Assembly: GCF_963665445.1 (NCBI RefSeq)
Contig: NZ_OY762276.1
Span: 4,520,601-4,584,600, forward strand
Direction of reading: 5' to 3'
Length of the DNA: 64,000 nt
DNA from: an uncultured Desulfobulbus sp.
Lineage (GTDB): Bacteria > Desulfobacterota > Desulfobulbia > Desulfobulbales > Desulfobulbaceae
Positions 1 to 8,593 of the stretch are shown in pieces. Under the pieces are notes generated by a model. That model saw only the letters and a program-made list of their open reading frames with translations, did no database searches and was not told where the DNA came from. Position numbers and translations under genes: made by a program. Within the stretch, counting starts at the first letter, position 1, and every line of letters starts with the position of its first letter.

Positions 1-837
1 CCAGGGAGACGGGTAATCGCCAGTCACGGCAAGACGGTGCCGTAATGACGATACCCGTGTATCCACCATTCCCGGACGCAGGCTGGGGCCCAGGGGGACC
101 TGGGGCCATCCCCCTTGACCGGCGATGACTTTATAACGGCTCAAGGCTCCCTTGAGAGCCACATAGGCCTGGTGATGCGGGGAAAGCTGGTCAAGCGTTG
201 TCCGCACGGTGCCGGTGGTGATGCCCTTGAAATAAGTATCCACCGGAGATGTGCGCGGCGTGGTGGATTCCAGATTGTGCTTTTCGTCGACCTGGGTCGG
301 ATCGACCTTGCCGAAGCGTTTATGCTGCCCCAGAAGAATAAAGGCATCCGAGAGCAACAGATCGTACTCGACCTGCTGGGCCAGCGTCATACTCTCCGGC
401 TGTTCAAAATGGTATCGGCTGATGCTCTTGAGGTGATAGTCGTCGGGAATAAATCCCTCGTCTGCGCCTGCAATGATGGCGGAAAGGAGCTGGCGGATAT
501 TCTCCTCATTGGTCCACAGCGGGGCAAAATGATTCTTCCTGTACAAATCAAAGAGGTACGCCGTGGTATAGAGCGGTTCTTGATCCGTGGGTGGCTGCTC
601 GCCGTAATACAGCTGTTCCAGTCGCTGCTGAATCAGCTGCTGTTCTGGGGTTGCCGTTGCGGATGGCGGTGGTGCAGGTAGCTCGTTGTTCGTCGTGCTT
701 TGCAGGCCGGGAGCGGGCTGCAAAGGGGGCGTCTCCTCGGCACGAAGGGAAGATCCCTCGTAGGGAAGGAAGAGGGAGAGCAGCAGGGCGGAAAGAGCGT
801 AAAAGGTGGCACGTCCTGATGGGCTTAACAGCAACAT
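1..837 (-). CDS. L,D-transpeptidase, YcbB/LdtD-like (partial, C-terminus outside window)
   Basis: The frame is open from an ATG at 837 to the window edge (279 codons seen), so the C-terminal catalytic part is missing. An AGGAAAA ribosome site precedes the ATG. The N-terminus has a hydrophobic stretch (LSALLLSLFLP) typical of a signal peptide or anchor, then a Pro/Thr-rich linker. Residues about 90-200 carry the scaffold pattern of YcbB enzymes (FDLYRKNHFAPLW, then GFIPDDYHL), and the segment around VDTRVSSLRHRLAVTGD looks like the start of a peptidoglycan-binding domain. Family members form 3-3 peptidoglycan cross-links in the periplasm. The YkuD cysteine domain cannot be checked here. Assignment rests on recalled family patterns. 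Confidence 0.72.
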   Translation of the reverse strand, partial: MLLLSPSGRATFYALSALLLSLFLPYEGSSLRAEETPPLQPAPGLQSTTNNELPAPPPSATATPEQQLIQQRLEQLYYGEQPPTDQEPLYTTAYLFDLYRKNHFAPLWTNEENIRQLLSAIIAGADEGFIPDDYHLKSISRYHFEQPESMTLAQQVEYDLLLSDAFILLGQHKRFGKVDPTQVDEKHNLESTTPRTSPVDTYFKGITTGTVRTTLDQLSPHHQAYVALKGALSRYKVIAGQGGWPQVPLGPSLRPGMVDTRVSSLRHRLAVTGDYPSPW

Positions 838-1491
838 GGGAAATTTTCCTGGATCAAAACTGAGTTATGTGAAATGGGCGCAGGCTGTTGTTTGTAATCG
901 GTTTGATGTCGATACGGCCGCTCTCGTCAACGATTTCGAGAGCGAAGGCCCGATTCCTCGGCGTACTGATTTTGTACGCTTGTGTTCGATGATTTTGAAT
1001 GTTCATGAAGGTGCCATCTGTGGTACGCCACCAACACTCAATCCACTTTTAAGGAACTACGACGATAATGACAAGAACATATACAAATTTTTGAATAAAA
1101 ATATATGACAAAGAGTCGATCCTGAGAAAATTCGACCCATGGTTTCCAGCTGGAGCTTCATTGTCGGTTGTAAAAGAGGCTGGTACAAAATTTTTTCAGT
1201 GTGGCTCACCCCTGTCTTGAAAAGTTCCGAGAACGACCTGGAATTATCTTAACATGCCGATTTCCCTTTGTATAATTTTTTGTATTTTGTTTTTGCCTGA
1301 GGTCGCGCCGCAACTGTTGATCTCATAAAAAGCATCGAAAAGGATATTTGAGTTTTGTGCACCCTTATTTCACAAGACGTGATTATCAGTTTTTTTGCTT
1401 TTTGCGAGGCCATCACGATTCTCTCTCGTCAAAAGCGGCGTTTCTGACCTATTATACATTGCAATACAGAGTATACGCGGAGGATACCTGC
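838..1491. other. Intergenic region between divergent genes
   Basis: About 650 bases with no convincing gene; short open frames here lack ribosome sites and family resemblance. It presumably holds the divergent promoters of the L,D-transpeptidase and nfeD genes. A degenerate half-copy of the dispersed repeat lies at about 1378-1416. Confidence 0.5.
1378..1416 (+). repeat. Degenerate partial copy of ~104-bp dispersed repeat
   Basis: The bases around CGTGATTATCAG...GAGGCCATCA match the right-hand end of the full repeat at 34321-34424 (CGTGACATTCAG...GAAGCCATCA) with several substitutions. The left half is not clearly present, though a weak GAGAACGAC match lies near 1230. Confidence 0.45.
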
Positions 1492-1956
1492 ATGATGTTT
1501 GCGAACCTTTCACCGGTGCTGCTCTGGTTTTTGGCCGGAGTGTTTTTTTTGGTCCTTGAGTTGATGCTTCCTGGGCTGATCGTCTTTTTTTTCGGACTCG
1601 GTGCCTGGTGTGCGGCATTGGTCCTGTACCTTTGGCCGATGGAGTTGTCTTACCAACTCCTGGTTTTTCTTATCAGCAGCGTTTTCTTTTTGGTGGTGTT
1701 GCGTTCCACCTTGAAAAAAGTGTTTCTCGGGCGGACCCTGGAACCGGATGCCATGGATTCTGCTCTGCCTTTGACCGGCACAGCCGAGGTTATTGAGGAT
1801 ATTGTGCCGCCGGCACTCGGCAAGGTGAAATACGGCGGATCCTTTTGGCAGGCCAGTGCAGAGGTGCCGTTGACCAAAGGCATGATCGTTCGCGTATTGG
1901 AGAAAAAGAACCTGACCATCAAGGTCGGGGCAATGGATACACAGGGAGAAGGGTGA
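1492..1956 (+). CDS. NfeD-like membrane protein
   Basis: 154-residue protein with an N-terminal hydrophobic block of two to three membrane helices (residues about 8-75, including a PGLIVFFFGLGAW segment) and a C-terminal soluble part of about 70 residues with the pattern of the NfeD OB-fold domain (LTGTAEVIEDIVP...GKVKYGGSFWQA...TKGMIVRVLEKKNLTIKV). The length fits short NfeD1b proteins. The start is the ATG at 1492, preceded by GGAGG at 8 bases; an upstream TTG at 1348 has no ribosome site. The stop overlaps the start of the next gene (TGATG), so the two are translationally coupled. NfeD proteins act with SPFH/stomatin partners in membrane microdomain or quality-control assemblies. Confidence 0.85.
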   Translation: MMFANLSPVLLWFLAGVFFLVLELMLPGLIVFFFGLGAWCAALVLYLWPMELSYQLLVFLISSVFFLVVLRSTLKKVFLGRTLEPDAMDSALPLTGTAEVIEDIVPPALGKVKYGGSFWQASAEVPLTKGMIVRVLEKKNLTIKVGAMDTQGEG

Positions 1957-2894
1957 TGGATAGTTTTTTAATCGGTGTTCTGGTCCTGGTTGGCTTTGTT
2001 GTTATTATCCTCTTCAAAACCGCTGTGGTGGTGGCTCAGCAGTACGAATACGTCATCGAGCGGCTTGGAAAGTATCGGACGACCCTGGAAGCGGGGTTTC
2101 ATATCCTGGTTCCCTTTCTCGACAAGGTTGCCTACAAGCGGAGCCTGAAGGAGGAATCCATCGATATCCCCGCACAGACCTGTATTACCGCCGACAATGT
2201 CACCATGGAGGTCGACGGTTGTCTTTACATGCAGGTGGTCAACTCGCGTCTCTCCGCCTACGGCATCGAGAATTATCATTTCGCGGTGGCCCAGCTTGCG
2301 CAGACGAGCCTGCGTTCGGCCATCGGCAAGATCAACCTGGACAATACCTTTGAGGCCCGCGAAACGTTGAACCAGCAGGTGGTGCAGGCCTTGGACGAGG
2401 CCTCGCAGAACTGGGGGGTCAAGGTGCTTCGCTATGAGATCAAGGACATCCAGCCGCCACGGAGCGTACTCGATGCCATGGAGAAACAGATGAAGGCCGA
2501 GCGGGAAAAACGGGCGGAGATTGCCAAGTCCGAGGGGTTGCGTCAGTCAACGATCAACCGTGCCGAGGGCGAGCGGGCCGAGGCCATTGCCCGTTCTGAA
2601 GGGGAAAAGATGCGGCGCATCAATGAGGCCGAAGGTCAAGCGCAGGAGATTCTCAAGGTGGCCGAGGCGACCGCGGAGGGAATTCGCAAGGTGGCGGAGG
2701 CCCTGAGTGCTCCAGGAGGTACGGATGCGGCCAATCTGGATGTGGCCAAGCGTTATATTGATCAGTTCGGCAAACTGGCCAAGGAGAGCAATACCCTGAT
2801 TCTTCCGGCCAACCTCACCGATGTCTCCACCATGGTGGCCACAGCCCTGACCACCCTGGAGAGCACCAAAAGAGTCGAGAAGGCTCTTCCCTGA
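1956..2894 (+). CDS. SPFH/Band 7 (stomatin/paraslipin, QmcA-like) protein
   Basis: 312 residues: one N-terminal membrane helix (MDSFLIGVLVLVGFVVIILF), then a Band 7 domain (YEYVIERLGKYRTTLEAGFH; PAQTCITADNVTMEVDGCLY), then a heptad-rich Ala/Glu coiled coil (AEREKRAEIAKSEGLRQ; AEGERAEAIARSEGEKMRR) and a short C-terminal tail. This order is standard for stomatin/QmcA proteins, which oligomerise in membrane domains and modulate membrane proteases. The ATG overlaps the stop of the NfeD gene by one base, the usual partnership. The hairpin at 2911-2939 follows the stop. Confidence 0.9.
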   Translation: MDSFLIGVLVLVGFVVIILFKTAVVVAQQYEYVIERLGKYRTTLEAGFHILVPFLDKVAYKRSLKEESIDIPAQTCITADNVTMEVDGCLYMQVVNSRLSAYGIENYHFAVAQLAQTSLRSAIGKINLDNTFEARETLNQQVVQALDEASQNWGVKVLRYEIKDIQPPRSVLDAMEKQMKAEREKRAEIAKSEGLRQSTINRAEGERAEAIARSEGEKMRRINEAEGQAQEILKVAEATAEGIRKVAEALSAPGGTDAANLDVAKRYIDQFGKLAKESNTLILPANLTDVSTMVATALTTLESTKRVEKALP

Positions 2895-2910
2895 TTTGCT
2901 CCTGTTCTCG

Positions 2911-2939
2911 CCCATCGTTCCGTATCGGGCCGATGGGCA
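2911..2939. terminator. Hairpin after the nfeD-stomatin operon
   Basis: Perfect 8-bp stem GCCCATCG/CGATGGGC with a 13-base loop, 17 bases after the stomatin stop. There is no clear T-run, so its efficiency as an intrinsic terminator is doubtful. Confidence 0.4.
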
Positions 2940-3172
2940 ACTCTTGGTCTCCTTTCTGTCCCCATGACCGTTTCGACCGTGGCGGTCACTGGACCGTCCC
3001 GGGATGGCTATTGGACCTGTCCTGATGTATTTCCACTTGAACGCACAGTTTTTTTCTCTTGAGAACAAACATCTGGACACGTGGGGACCGCACCGGTCAG
3101 GGCCTGCTTCCAACAGACTGGACATGGACACCTGCGTCTGCTGCAAGAGTTATAGCGAGAGCAACGCCGGTT

Positions 3173-4084
3173 TTACGGCAGTGTGTCGGTGGCAGGAAGT
3201 TTGCCGGCTGTTTGCGGATGGATCAGCCGGGCAAAGGTCACCAGGGTATCGGCAAAGGTGAGCGGAGAAGGGCTGCAGACCAGGTCCGGATCAAGCAGAT
3301 AGACCCGCTGGTCACGTACGGCATCGAGGGTGGGGAAAACAAGCCAGTGTTTCTTCTGGTCGGCGCCGATACCGCCTTCCGAACCCATCACCGCAATGAT
3401 GATCACCTGGGGGTTGAGGGCTATGACCTGTTCGACTTTCATCGTTCCGGAGCGTTGCTCGCCGGCAATGTTGATGCCGCCGGCCAGATCGATAAAGTCA
3501 TGGGTGAACGAGTTCTTGACCGAGGAAAAGAGCGGGCTGGCACCAACCTGAAGAAAGACCTTTGCTTTGGGAAGCGGGCCTACGGCCGCCTGCACCGCAT
3601 TCACCTTGGCCTGTGCCCGGGCGATGATGGCCTCGGCCTGCTGCTCTAAACCAAGCAAGTCTCCAAGTCGATGAAACTGCAGGCAGATGTCAGTAAACGA
3701 GGCCGGTTGGCGAAAGGTCTCTACCTGCAAGCCGAGGTTACGGAGTTGCCCTACCTGCTGCGGCGGATTGAGGTTGATCGAAAGCACCAGGTCGGGACGG
3801 AGGCTGACGATTTTCTCGATGCTCAATTCCTGCACCGATCCGATTTTTTCAACCAGGCGGGCCGCCTCGGGCCGCTGACAGTAGACCGTGTTGCCCACCA
3901 GTCGATCTCCGGCGCCGAGCAGGAAAATATTTTCCGTCAGCAGCGGGCTGAGCGAAACCAGGCGGGCGGGATAGGCCTCCTGCAACACCTCCGCACCATG
4001 CAGGGGTATGGCGATGGAGAACATCAACAAAAAAACGAGGCCAAACCATGACCTCGTTCTTGGATGCAAGCGTCGCTGTCGCAT
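3173..4084 (-). CDS. ABC transporter substrate-binding protein, BtuF/cobalamin-type
   Basis: 303 residues with a basic N-terminus and a hydrophobic signal segment (GLVFLLMFSIAIPLHGAEV), so exported. The mature part follows the class III (helical backbone) binding-protein pattern of BtuF and siderophore proteins: ARLVSLSPLLTENIFLLGAGDRLVGNT, IEKIVSLRPDLVL, and a C-terminal part with VEQVIALNPQVIIIAVMG. These proteins bind vitamin B12 or iron chelates in the periplasm and deliver them to a BtuCD-type importer. No permease or ATPase gene adjoins it. B12 would fit the B12-dependent ethanolamine ammonia-lyase at 42 kb, but a siderophore cannot be excluded. Confidence 0.75.
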   Translation of the reverse strand: MRQRRLHPRTRSWFGLVFLLMFSIAIPLHGAEVLQEAYPARLVSLSPLLTENIFLLGAGDRLVGNTVYCQRPEAARLVEKIGSVQELSIEKIVSLRPDLVLSINLNPPQQVGQLRNLGLQVETFRQPASFTDICLQFHRLGDLLGLEQQAEAIIARAQAKVNAVQAAVGPLPKAKVFLQVGASPLFSSVKNSFTHDFIDLAGGINIAGEQRSGTMKVEQVIALNPQVIIIAVMGSEGGIGADQKKHWLVFPTLDAVRDQRVYLLDPDLVCSPSPLTFADTLVTFARLIHPQTAGKLPATDTLP

Positions 4085-4132
4085 TAGAAGCAGCTGCAGA
4101 CCACCGGAGCCCGGATGACCCGCAGTTGCGGA

Positions 4133-4486
4133 TCAGATGACATCGTCATCGTCGAGATCGTCTTCATCGTCAATTTCATCCTCGCCGTCGAGATCATCGT
4201 CGTTGTCGTCGATGTACTCCTCGTCCTCATCGAACTCGTCATCATCCGGAGATATATCCGGGGTGGAGTCGTCGGCGGAGCGGATCGCTTTGGGGATTTT
4301 GGATTCCGGCAGGACGAACTCGCGAATCTTCTCGACCTCGTCGGCAAGGAGGAGATCCGCCTGGCAGACCTTGCAGGTTTTCACGTGCTGGTCGACAAAT
4401 TGCATCATACGGGCCGGAGCCATGGTTTCTTGTTTCACCCGAAGGTACCAATCCTTAATCAGGCGAATTAAATTTTCACATTCCAT
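4133..4486 (-). CDS. Acidic-tailed zinc-finger-like protein of unknown function
   Basis: 117 residues. The first 60 hold a H-x3-C-x2-C pattern (HVKTCKVC at about 34-41) that resembles the metal site of anti-sigma zf-HC2 domains. The last 45 residues are almost entirely Asp/Glu. The DNA under this tail is a GAT/GAC/GAA low-complexity run (4133-4260), which creates long shadow frames on the other strand. The start is the ATG at 4486. It is transcribed in the same direction as the BtuF-like gene, 48 bases upstream of it. I do not recognise a function; an anti-sigma-like or nucleic-acid-mimic role is speculative. Confidence 0.6.
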   Translation of the reverse strand: MECENLIRLIKDWYLRVKQETMAPARMMQFVDQHVKTCKVCQADLLLADEVEKIREFVLPESKIPKAIRSADDSTPDISPDDDEFDEDEEYIDDNDDDLDGEDEIDDEDDLDDDDVI

Positions 4487-4601
4487 GGAAAAATCGAGCT
4501 GTGTGCTGTTGCGGGCAAAAGCCCGGTTTGAGTGTTCAACGTGGAGGAGCCAACAAACAGTTGTGTTTTTTGTGAATAACTATTAAATATTACTGATCAA
4601 C

Positions 4602-4699
4602 GGAAGTGGAAAGGGCACTGGTGGCTCTCCCGGACTTCAAATCCGGTGTGTCGGGCGAATACCCCGGCAGGTGGGTTCGATTCCCATGCACTTCCGCCA
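4602..4699 (+). tRNA. selC: tRNA-Sec (anticodon TCA)
   Basis: 98 bases including an encoded 3' CCA. The acceptor ends GGAAGTG and CACTTCC pair; the anticodon arm has TCA at 4637-4639 within the loop of CGGACTTCAAATCCG; a long variable arm (GTGTCGGGCGAATACCCCGGCA) and a T-arm (GGTGGGTTCGATTCCCA) follow. The long extra arm with TCA anticodon is diagnostic of selenocysteine tRNA, so the host makes selenoproteins. None of the window's intact genes shows a convincing in-frame Sec codon. Confidence 0.93.
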
Positions 4700-5309
4700 T
4701 TTTTTGAGTATTTTCAGTACCTCTTGCAGCCCTATTCTAGCCTGAAACTTTTTCCGCTGTCAATCTTCTTTTCCCCTGAATTTGTCAAGAAAAAAACGCT
4801 CTCGGGTTCATCTCGAGATGGCCCCGCCCATCGCTGCTGGCGTTGACCAACTGAAGCGAGCCAGAGACCACCGTCTTGCAAAAGGTTTGCTGATACCCAT
4901 GGTCCGGGAATAGGACAAAAAAACTGCCAGGACCGGCGAAGTGGTTTGCGCCCCCTGTGGCAACCGGTTCCAGATAGCGTGTTAGCGACCGGGCGAGAAG
5001 ATGAAGCGACTCCACCGGCGGTTGGCCTGCCATGGTAGTTCATCAAAGCCCAAGGCGACCATTTCCAGCTGTCACACATCCTTGTAGCCAATCTCCCCTG
5101 CCCTTTGCAAGCAATACTGTTCGCTGCGCCGGCCTTTTCGCGGTTACTGTGGGGGCAGCCGGGGATGTGCGGGGAATCGAGGGTTTTCTTGAGCGGCTAT
5201 TTGGCTGGTGAGAATTGTTATTGAATTTAGGCTGTGCAAACTTTATCTGTTCGTATAAAATTTGACTGATGCCTGCAGAAGCGTCGCAACACAGATGGAG
5301 GAGTCTCCC
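4700..5309. other. Intergenic stretch without a convincing gene
   Basis: About 600 bases. The best open frame is on the minus strand at 4785-5033 (82 codons, no ribosome site, no recognisable family); it could be an unrecognised or decayed gene. A T-rich stretch follows tRNA-Sec but I see no clear terminator stem. Confidence 0.35.
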
Positions 5310-5744
5310 ATGGAAAAAAAGGTCAATTGGGATTCGATTCCTTCCTTGGAAGGACTGGAAATTGATTGGGAATACGGGAAAAACAAAGTGCAGGACCAGC
5401 GGGCTTTTGTTCGTTTGAACCTGGATGATATGGGGCAGTTGTTCGCGGTCAGTGAAATCAAGGTGAAAATTGCCACCATGCAGCAGGTGCATAACGGAGT
5501 CTTGCTGGATATCAGCACCGGGGGGGCCGCGGTGAGGCTTCCCAAATCATTGGAAGTCGGTCAGCCGATAAAAGTTGGATTCGTGCTCAGTTCCGTTCGC
5601 GTGGTCAGCAAGGGGCAGGTGCGGCATGTCTGTCCGATAGATGGTGGATACAAAATCGGGGTACAGTTTATCGAATTAGACTTAGCTGCCCAGGATTTTC
5701 TTTCCGGCCTCTATGCATCCAAAGTTTTTCGGCACGCGTATTAG
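5310..5744 (+). CDS. PilZ-domain protein
   Basis: 144 residues starting at the ATG at 5310, which has GGAGGAG 7 bases upstream. The c-di-GMP-binding PilZ signature appears as an R-rich segment (QRAFVRLNL, about residues 28-36) followed by LLDISTGGAAVRLP, the D/N-x-S-x-x-G motif, in the centre. The first motif is closer to RxxxR-lite than a canonical RxxxR, so nucleotide binding is likely but not certain. PilZ proteins relay c-di-GMP levels to motility, polysaccharide or attachment systems. No partner gene is nearby. Confidence 0.75.
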   Translation: MEKKVNWDSIPSLEGLEIDWEYGKNKVQDQRAFVRLNLDDMGQLFAVSEIKVKIATMQQVHNGVLLDISTGGAAVRLPKSLEVGQPIKVGFVLSSVRVVSKGQVRHVCPIDGGYKIGVQFIELDLAAQDFLSGLYASKVFRHAY

Positions 5745-6218
5745 ATGCATCCCCCGAAGAGCGGCGACAAGGTTCGTGTTGTCTGCACGCTTGTACCGAG
5801 AATATCCACCTCTAAACAAATTGTGCCTTCATTGGCAATAGGAGGAATGAGCGTCGGTGAGGTGCTGAATCTCACTCCTGCAGATATCCTGGAGCGAAGT
5901 TTGACCATCCAGCCCCTCCAAAATGGTCGATTTTTTCCTGAGCATGTTTGGATAACGCATAATCTCATGCGGGGACTTTACGGTAAAAATCTCAGTTTCT
6001 ACAAAGCGTTAAAAAACTGGATAAAATCTTTTGGCCGGTTCAAAGAGGCATTTTGGAACGGAATGGAAGCTGTGATCAATTTTTTAATAAAGTTTCTAGG
6101 ATTGAGTTACCGAAAGTATATGTTGGAGAAGAGAAAACATGGAAACTATTCTCCGGAAATCGTTCAAGGCATTATTATCCTAAGAATCGAAGGGAAGGCA
6201 ATACCATGTGCGGCATGA
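5745..6218 (+). CDS. Hypothetical protein
   Basis: 157 codons opening directly after the PilZ stop (TAG then ATG), so it could be co-transcribed, but no ribosome site is evident apart from sequence inside the upstream gene. The first half is mixed alpha/beta-like; residues about 85-130 are aromatic- and Lys-rich. I recognise no family. It may be a genuine small gene of this lineage or a chance frame. Confidence 0.3.
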   Translation: MHPPKSGDKVRVVCTLVPRISTSKQIVPSLAIGGMSVGEVLNLTPADILERSLTIQPLQNGRFFPEHVWITHNLMRGLYGKNLSFYKALKNWIKSFGRFKEAFWNGMEAVINFLIKFLGLSYRKYMLEKRKHGNYSPEIVQGIIILRIEGKAIPCAA

Positions 6219-6262
6219 TCAATGCTCCATGGCTTAGCCTGACGGCTTTGGGGGCTGATCGC

Positions 6263-7822
6263 CTACAGTTTATCAGGTGGTTGTTGTTCATTTAGTTTAA
6301 AACCAACAGGTGGGTAGGTGATATCGTATTTTTTCATTTTTCGCCAAAGGGTTGTTTTGTCAACACCAAGATGATCCGCTGTTTTCTTTCTATGGCCGCC
6401 ATATCGATGCAGAGCCGCTATGATGGTGCTTGCTTCTGCATTTGAGAGAGGGTTTGCTTCAGCGGTATCATCCTGTTCGATAACCGTATCGATGACTGAC
6501 TTACGGACTTCCTCAGGAAGACTCTCAATATCGATGACTGTGTCCCGGCACATGACAAAACAATGTTCAATTATATTTTCAAGTTCCCGTACATTTCCGG
6601 GGAAATCATACTGCATCAAAACATTGAGAACAGCAGGGCAGACTGCCTGGATATTTTTTCTTGATAACTTTCTGAATTTATTGATGAAATGTTGGATAAG
6701 TAAGGGGATATCCTCCCTACGCTCACTGAACGGGGGGATGGAGATATGTATGACATTTAAACGAAAGAAAAGGTCATTGCGAAATTCATTATTCTCAATC
6801 ATTTCCTTGAGATTTCTATTGGTAGCAGCAATAACACGTGCATTCGTTTTCACTGTTGTCGTTGCGCCCAAAGGCTCAAATTCATTCTCTTGCAGAACGC
6901 GAAGCAGTTTAACTTGAAGTGCAGGGGAAATGTCGCCTATTTCATCAAGGAAAATAGTCCCGTTTTCAGCCAATGAAAATTTACCGGGTTTGTCTTTGAT
7001 AGCGCCGGTGAATGCTCCTTTTTTGTAGCCAAATAATTCAGATTCGAGCAGATCGTCAGGCAGGGCTGCGCAGTTCAATGCTACGAATGGACCGGTTTTA
7101 TGGCTTAACTTATGAATAGCCTGTGCAAATAATTCTTTGCCAGAGCCGCTTTCACCTTCTATTAAAACATTGCTCTCACTTTGAGAGATAGCAGGAAGGG
7201 TTGAAAAAATTTTTTGAATTTTATGATTTTTACTGATTATGTTGTGAAAATTATATTTTTTTGTAATCTTTTTTCGCAAACAACAAAGGCTTGAAATATC
7301 TCTGAATGTTTCAACCCCACCAATCATTTCTTCTTTACTGTTTCGCAAAACAGAAGTGCAGACAGATACCTTAACTTCATCTCCATCAACATCTTTAATT
7401 GTGTAGTGTTGATTAACTATATCCTTACCTGTTTTAATTGATTTGTTTAAAGCGCAGTCGTCGATGCAAATATTAGCACGAAAAACATTATAACATTTCA
7501 TGCCAATTGCCTCGTTTCTATCGAATCCAGTAATTATTTCAGCTGCACGGTTGAATGAGGTTATCTCGAATTTATGGTTTACCGTAAAAGCCCCATCAGC
7601 GATAGATTCGAGAATGTTCCTGCTGAAGGTATCCGGGGAATCCTCGTAGGTCTCCTTGCATTTTTCTTGCGGGTTCTCGCGCTGTTTTTTTTTATTGTTC
7701 ACGCTGTTGTCTCGGATGTCTCGCCTCGCCTGTTCTCGAACCAGAGTGGGATCATCGCCTTTTCCGATTTTTCTATTATTAGAAATGGAGGTGAAGCTTT
7801 TGTCAACAGTACTTGTTTCCAT
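6263..7822 (-). CDS. Sigma-54-dependent transcriptional activator with PAS sensor domain
   Basis: 519 residues from the ATG at 7822, chosen because GGAG lies 8 bases upstream; an in-frame ATG at 7870 lacks a ribosome site. Order: variable basic N-terminus; PAS domain (about 65-185) containing a cysteine cluster (CYNVFRANICIDDC) often seen in redox or ligand-sensing PAS domains; AAA+ domain (about 200-430) with Walker A GESGSGKE, the sigma-54-contacting GAFTGA loop and Walker B IFLDEIGD; C-terminal Fis-type HTH (RKKTADHLGVDKTTLWRKMKKY). The gene follows the cytochrome b gene on the same strand. It is the likely activator of the sigma-54 promoters at 10351 and 11476, through the TTGCA-N4-TGCAA sites. 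The signal sensed is unknown. Confidence 0.9.
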   Translation of the reverse strand: METSTVDKSFTSISNNRKIGKGDDPTLVREQARRDIRDNSVNNKKKQRENPQEKCKETYEDSPDTFSRNILESIADGAFTVNHKFEITSFNRAAEIITGFDRNEAIGMKCYNVFRANICIDDCALNKSIKTGKDIVNQHYTIKDVDGDEVKVSVCTSVLRNSKEEMIGGVETFRDISSLCCLRKKITKKYNFHNIISKNHKIQKIFSTLPAISQSESNVLIEGESGSGKELFAQAIHKLSHKTGPFVALNCAALPDDLLESELFGYKKGAFTGAIKDKPGKFSLAENGTIFLDEIGDISPALQVKLLRVLQENEFEPLGATTTVKTNARVIAATNRNLKEMIENNEFRNDLFFRLNVIHISIPPFSERREDIPLLIQHFINKFRKLSRKNIQAVCPAVLNVLMQYDFPGNVRELENIIEHCFVMCRDTVIDIESLPEEVRKSVIDTVIEQDDTAEANPLSNAEASTIIAALHRYGGHRKKTADHLGVDKTTLWRKMKKYDITYPPVGFKLNEQQPPDKL

Positions 7823-7938
7823 TTTTGAAACTCCATGCAGAGCGTAATCGATTGCCAAGCAGTTATCCATGGTGACAACATTGCCATTTTTAGAGAATGG
7901 CTATTCATATGCAACCATATGTGAGAAAACCTGTTGCC

Positions 7939-8562
7939 TCAGTGATGCTCCTCGTAACCCGTGATCATTGACTTGAAATGTGCGGAAGGGCTACTGCCGA
8001 GTGTTGATAGGTAGCAATGAATAATGATGAAGGAAATGAAAAAGAAAGAAAGGATGACATGGATCGTGTCAATTATTTTTATCCCTCCCAACAGGTTGAT
8101 ATATTCCTCGTATCCCGCAATCCTCCAGAGGTAGATTCCGGTTATAATCTGCGCGGGAACAATGAAAATCATTATTATTAGGTAGGCCTGTTGCTGCAGA
8201 GGATTAAATTTGTTGTGCGGTGTCATGATGTGGGGATTGGGGGCACCTTTAAAAATCCCATATCCATAGTAACGTACCTGTTTAATCATTTGAGGGATAA
8301 GATCACGAAAATCAGGTATATATATTTGTATTTTCCCAGACCCGAGGTAGTAAGCCAACCAGATAAAATAATTGGCGACAACTATTAATCCAATGTAATT
8401 ATGTAGGGTTATCGCATGATTTAAGGTCATTAGGGTTATGGTCTCTGCATAACGGATTTGAATGCCGGTGCAAATGAGCAAGACAAAACCAACTGCATTA
8501 ATCCAGTGCCAAATACGCACTGGGGCCGGATGTACGTAGATCATATTTTCATTTTGAGACAT
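7939..8562 (-). CDS. Membrane-bound b-type cytochrome (cytochrome b561/Ni-hydrogenase b-like)
   Basis: 207 residues with four predicted membrane helices. Candidate haem-ligand histidines sit in RIWHWINAVGFVLL (helix 1), HAITLHNYIGLIVV (helix 2), and IIHCYL (last helix), the usual layout of di-haem quinol-linked cytochrome b subunits. The ATG at 8562 has an AGGGAGA ribosome site; an upstream in-frame start at 8691 would run back into the cytochrome c gene. It lies 31 bases after the heptahaem cytochrome c gene, so the two probably form a quinone-linked periplasmic electron-transfer complex. The catalytic partner, if any, is not in the window. Confidence 0.83.
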   Translation of the reverse strand: MSQNENMIYVHPAPVRIWHWINAVGFVLLICTGIQIRYAETITLMTLNHAITLHNYIGLIVVANYFIWLAYYLGSGKIQIYIPDFRDLIPQMIKQVRYYGYGIFKGAPNPHIMTPHNKFNPLQQQAYLIIMIFIVPAQIITGIYLWRIAGYEEYINLLGGIKIIDTIHVILSFFFISFIIIHCYLSTLGSSPSAHFKSMITGYEEHH

Positions 8563-8593
8563 GTTGTTTCTCCCTGGAGGTAATTTCATTAAT

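Noticed and set aside
1348..1491. Longer NfeD protein starting at TTG 1348
   Set aside because: No ribosome site; the added residues are not hydrophobic in the NfeD manner, and ATG 1492 has GGAGG. The upstream part also overlaps a repeat relic.
4785..5033. 82-codon minus-strand open frame after tRNA-Sec
   Set aside because: No ribosome site, no recognisable family and competing frames of similar length on the same strand.
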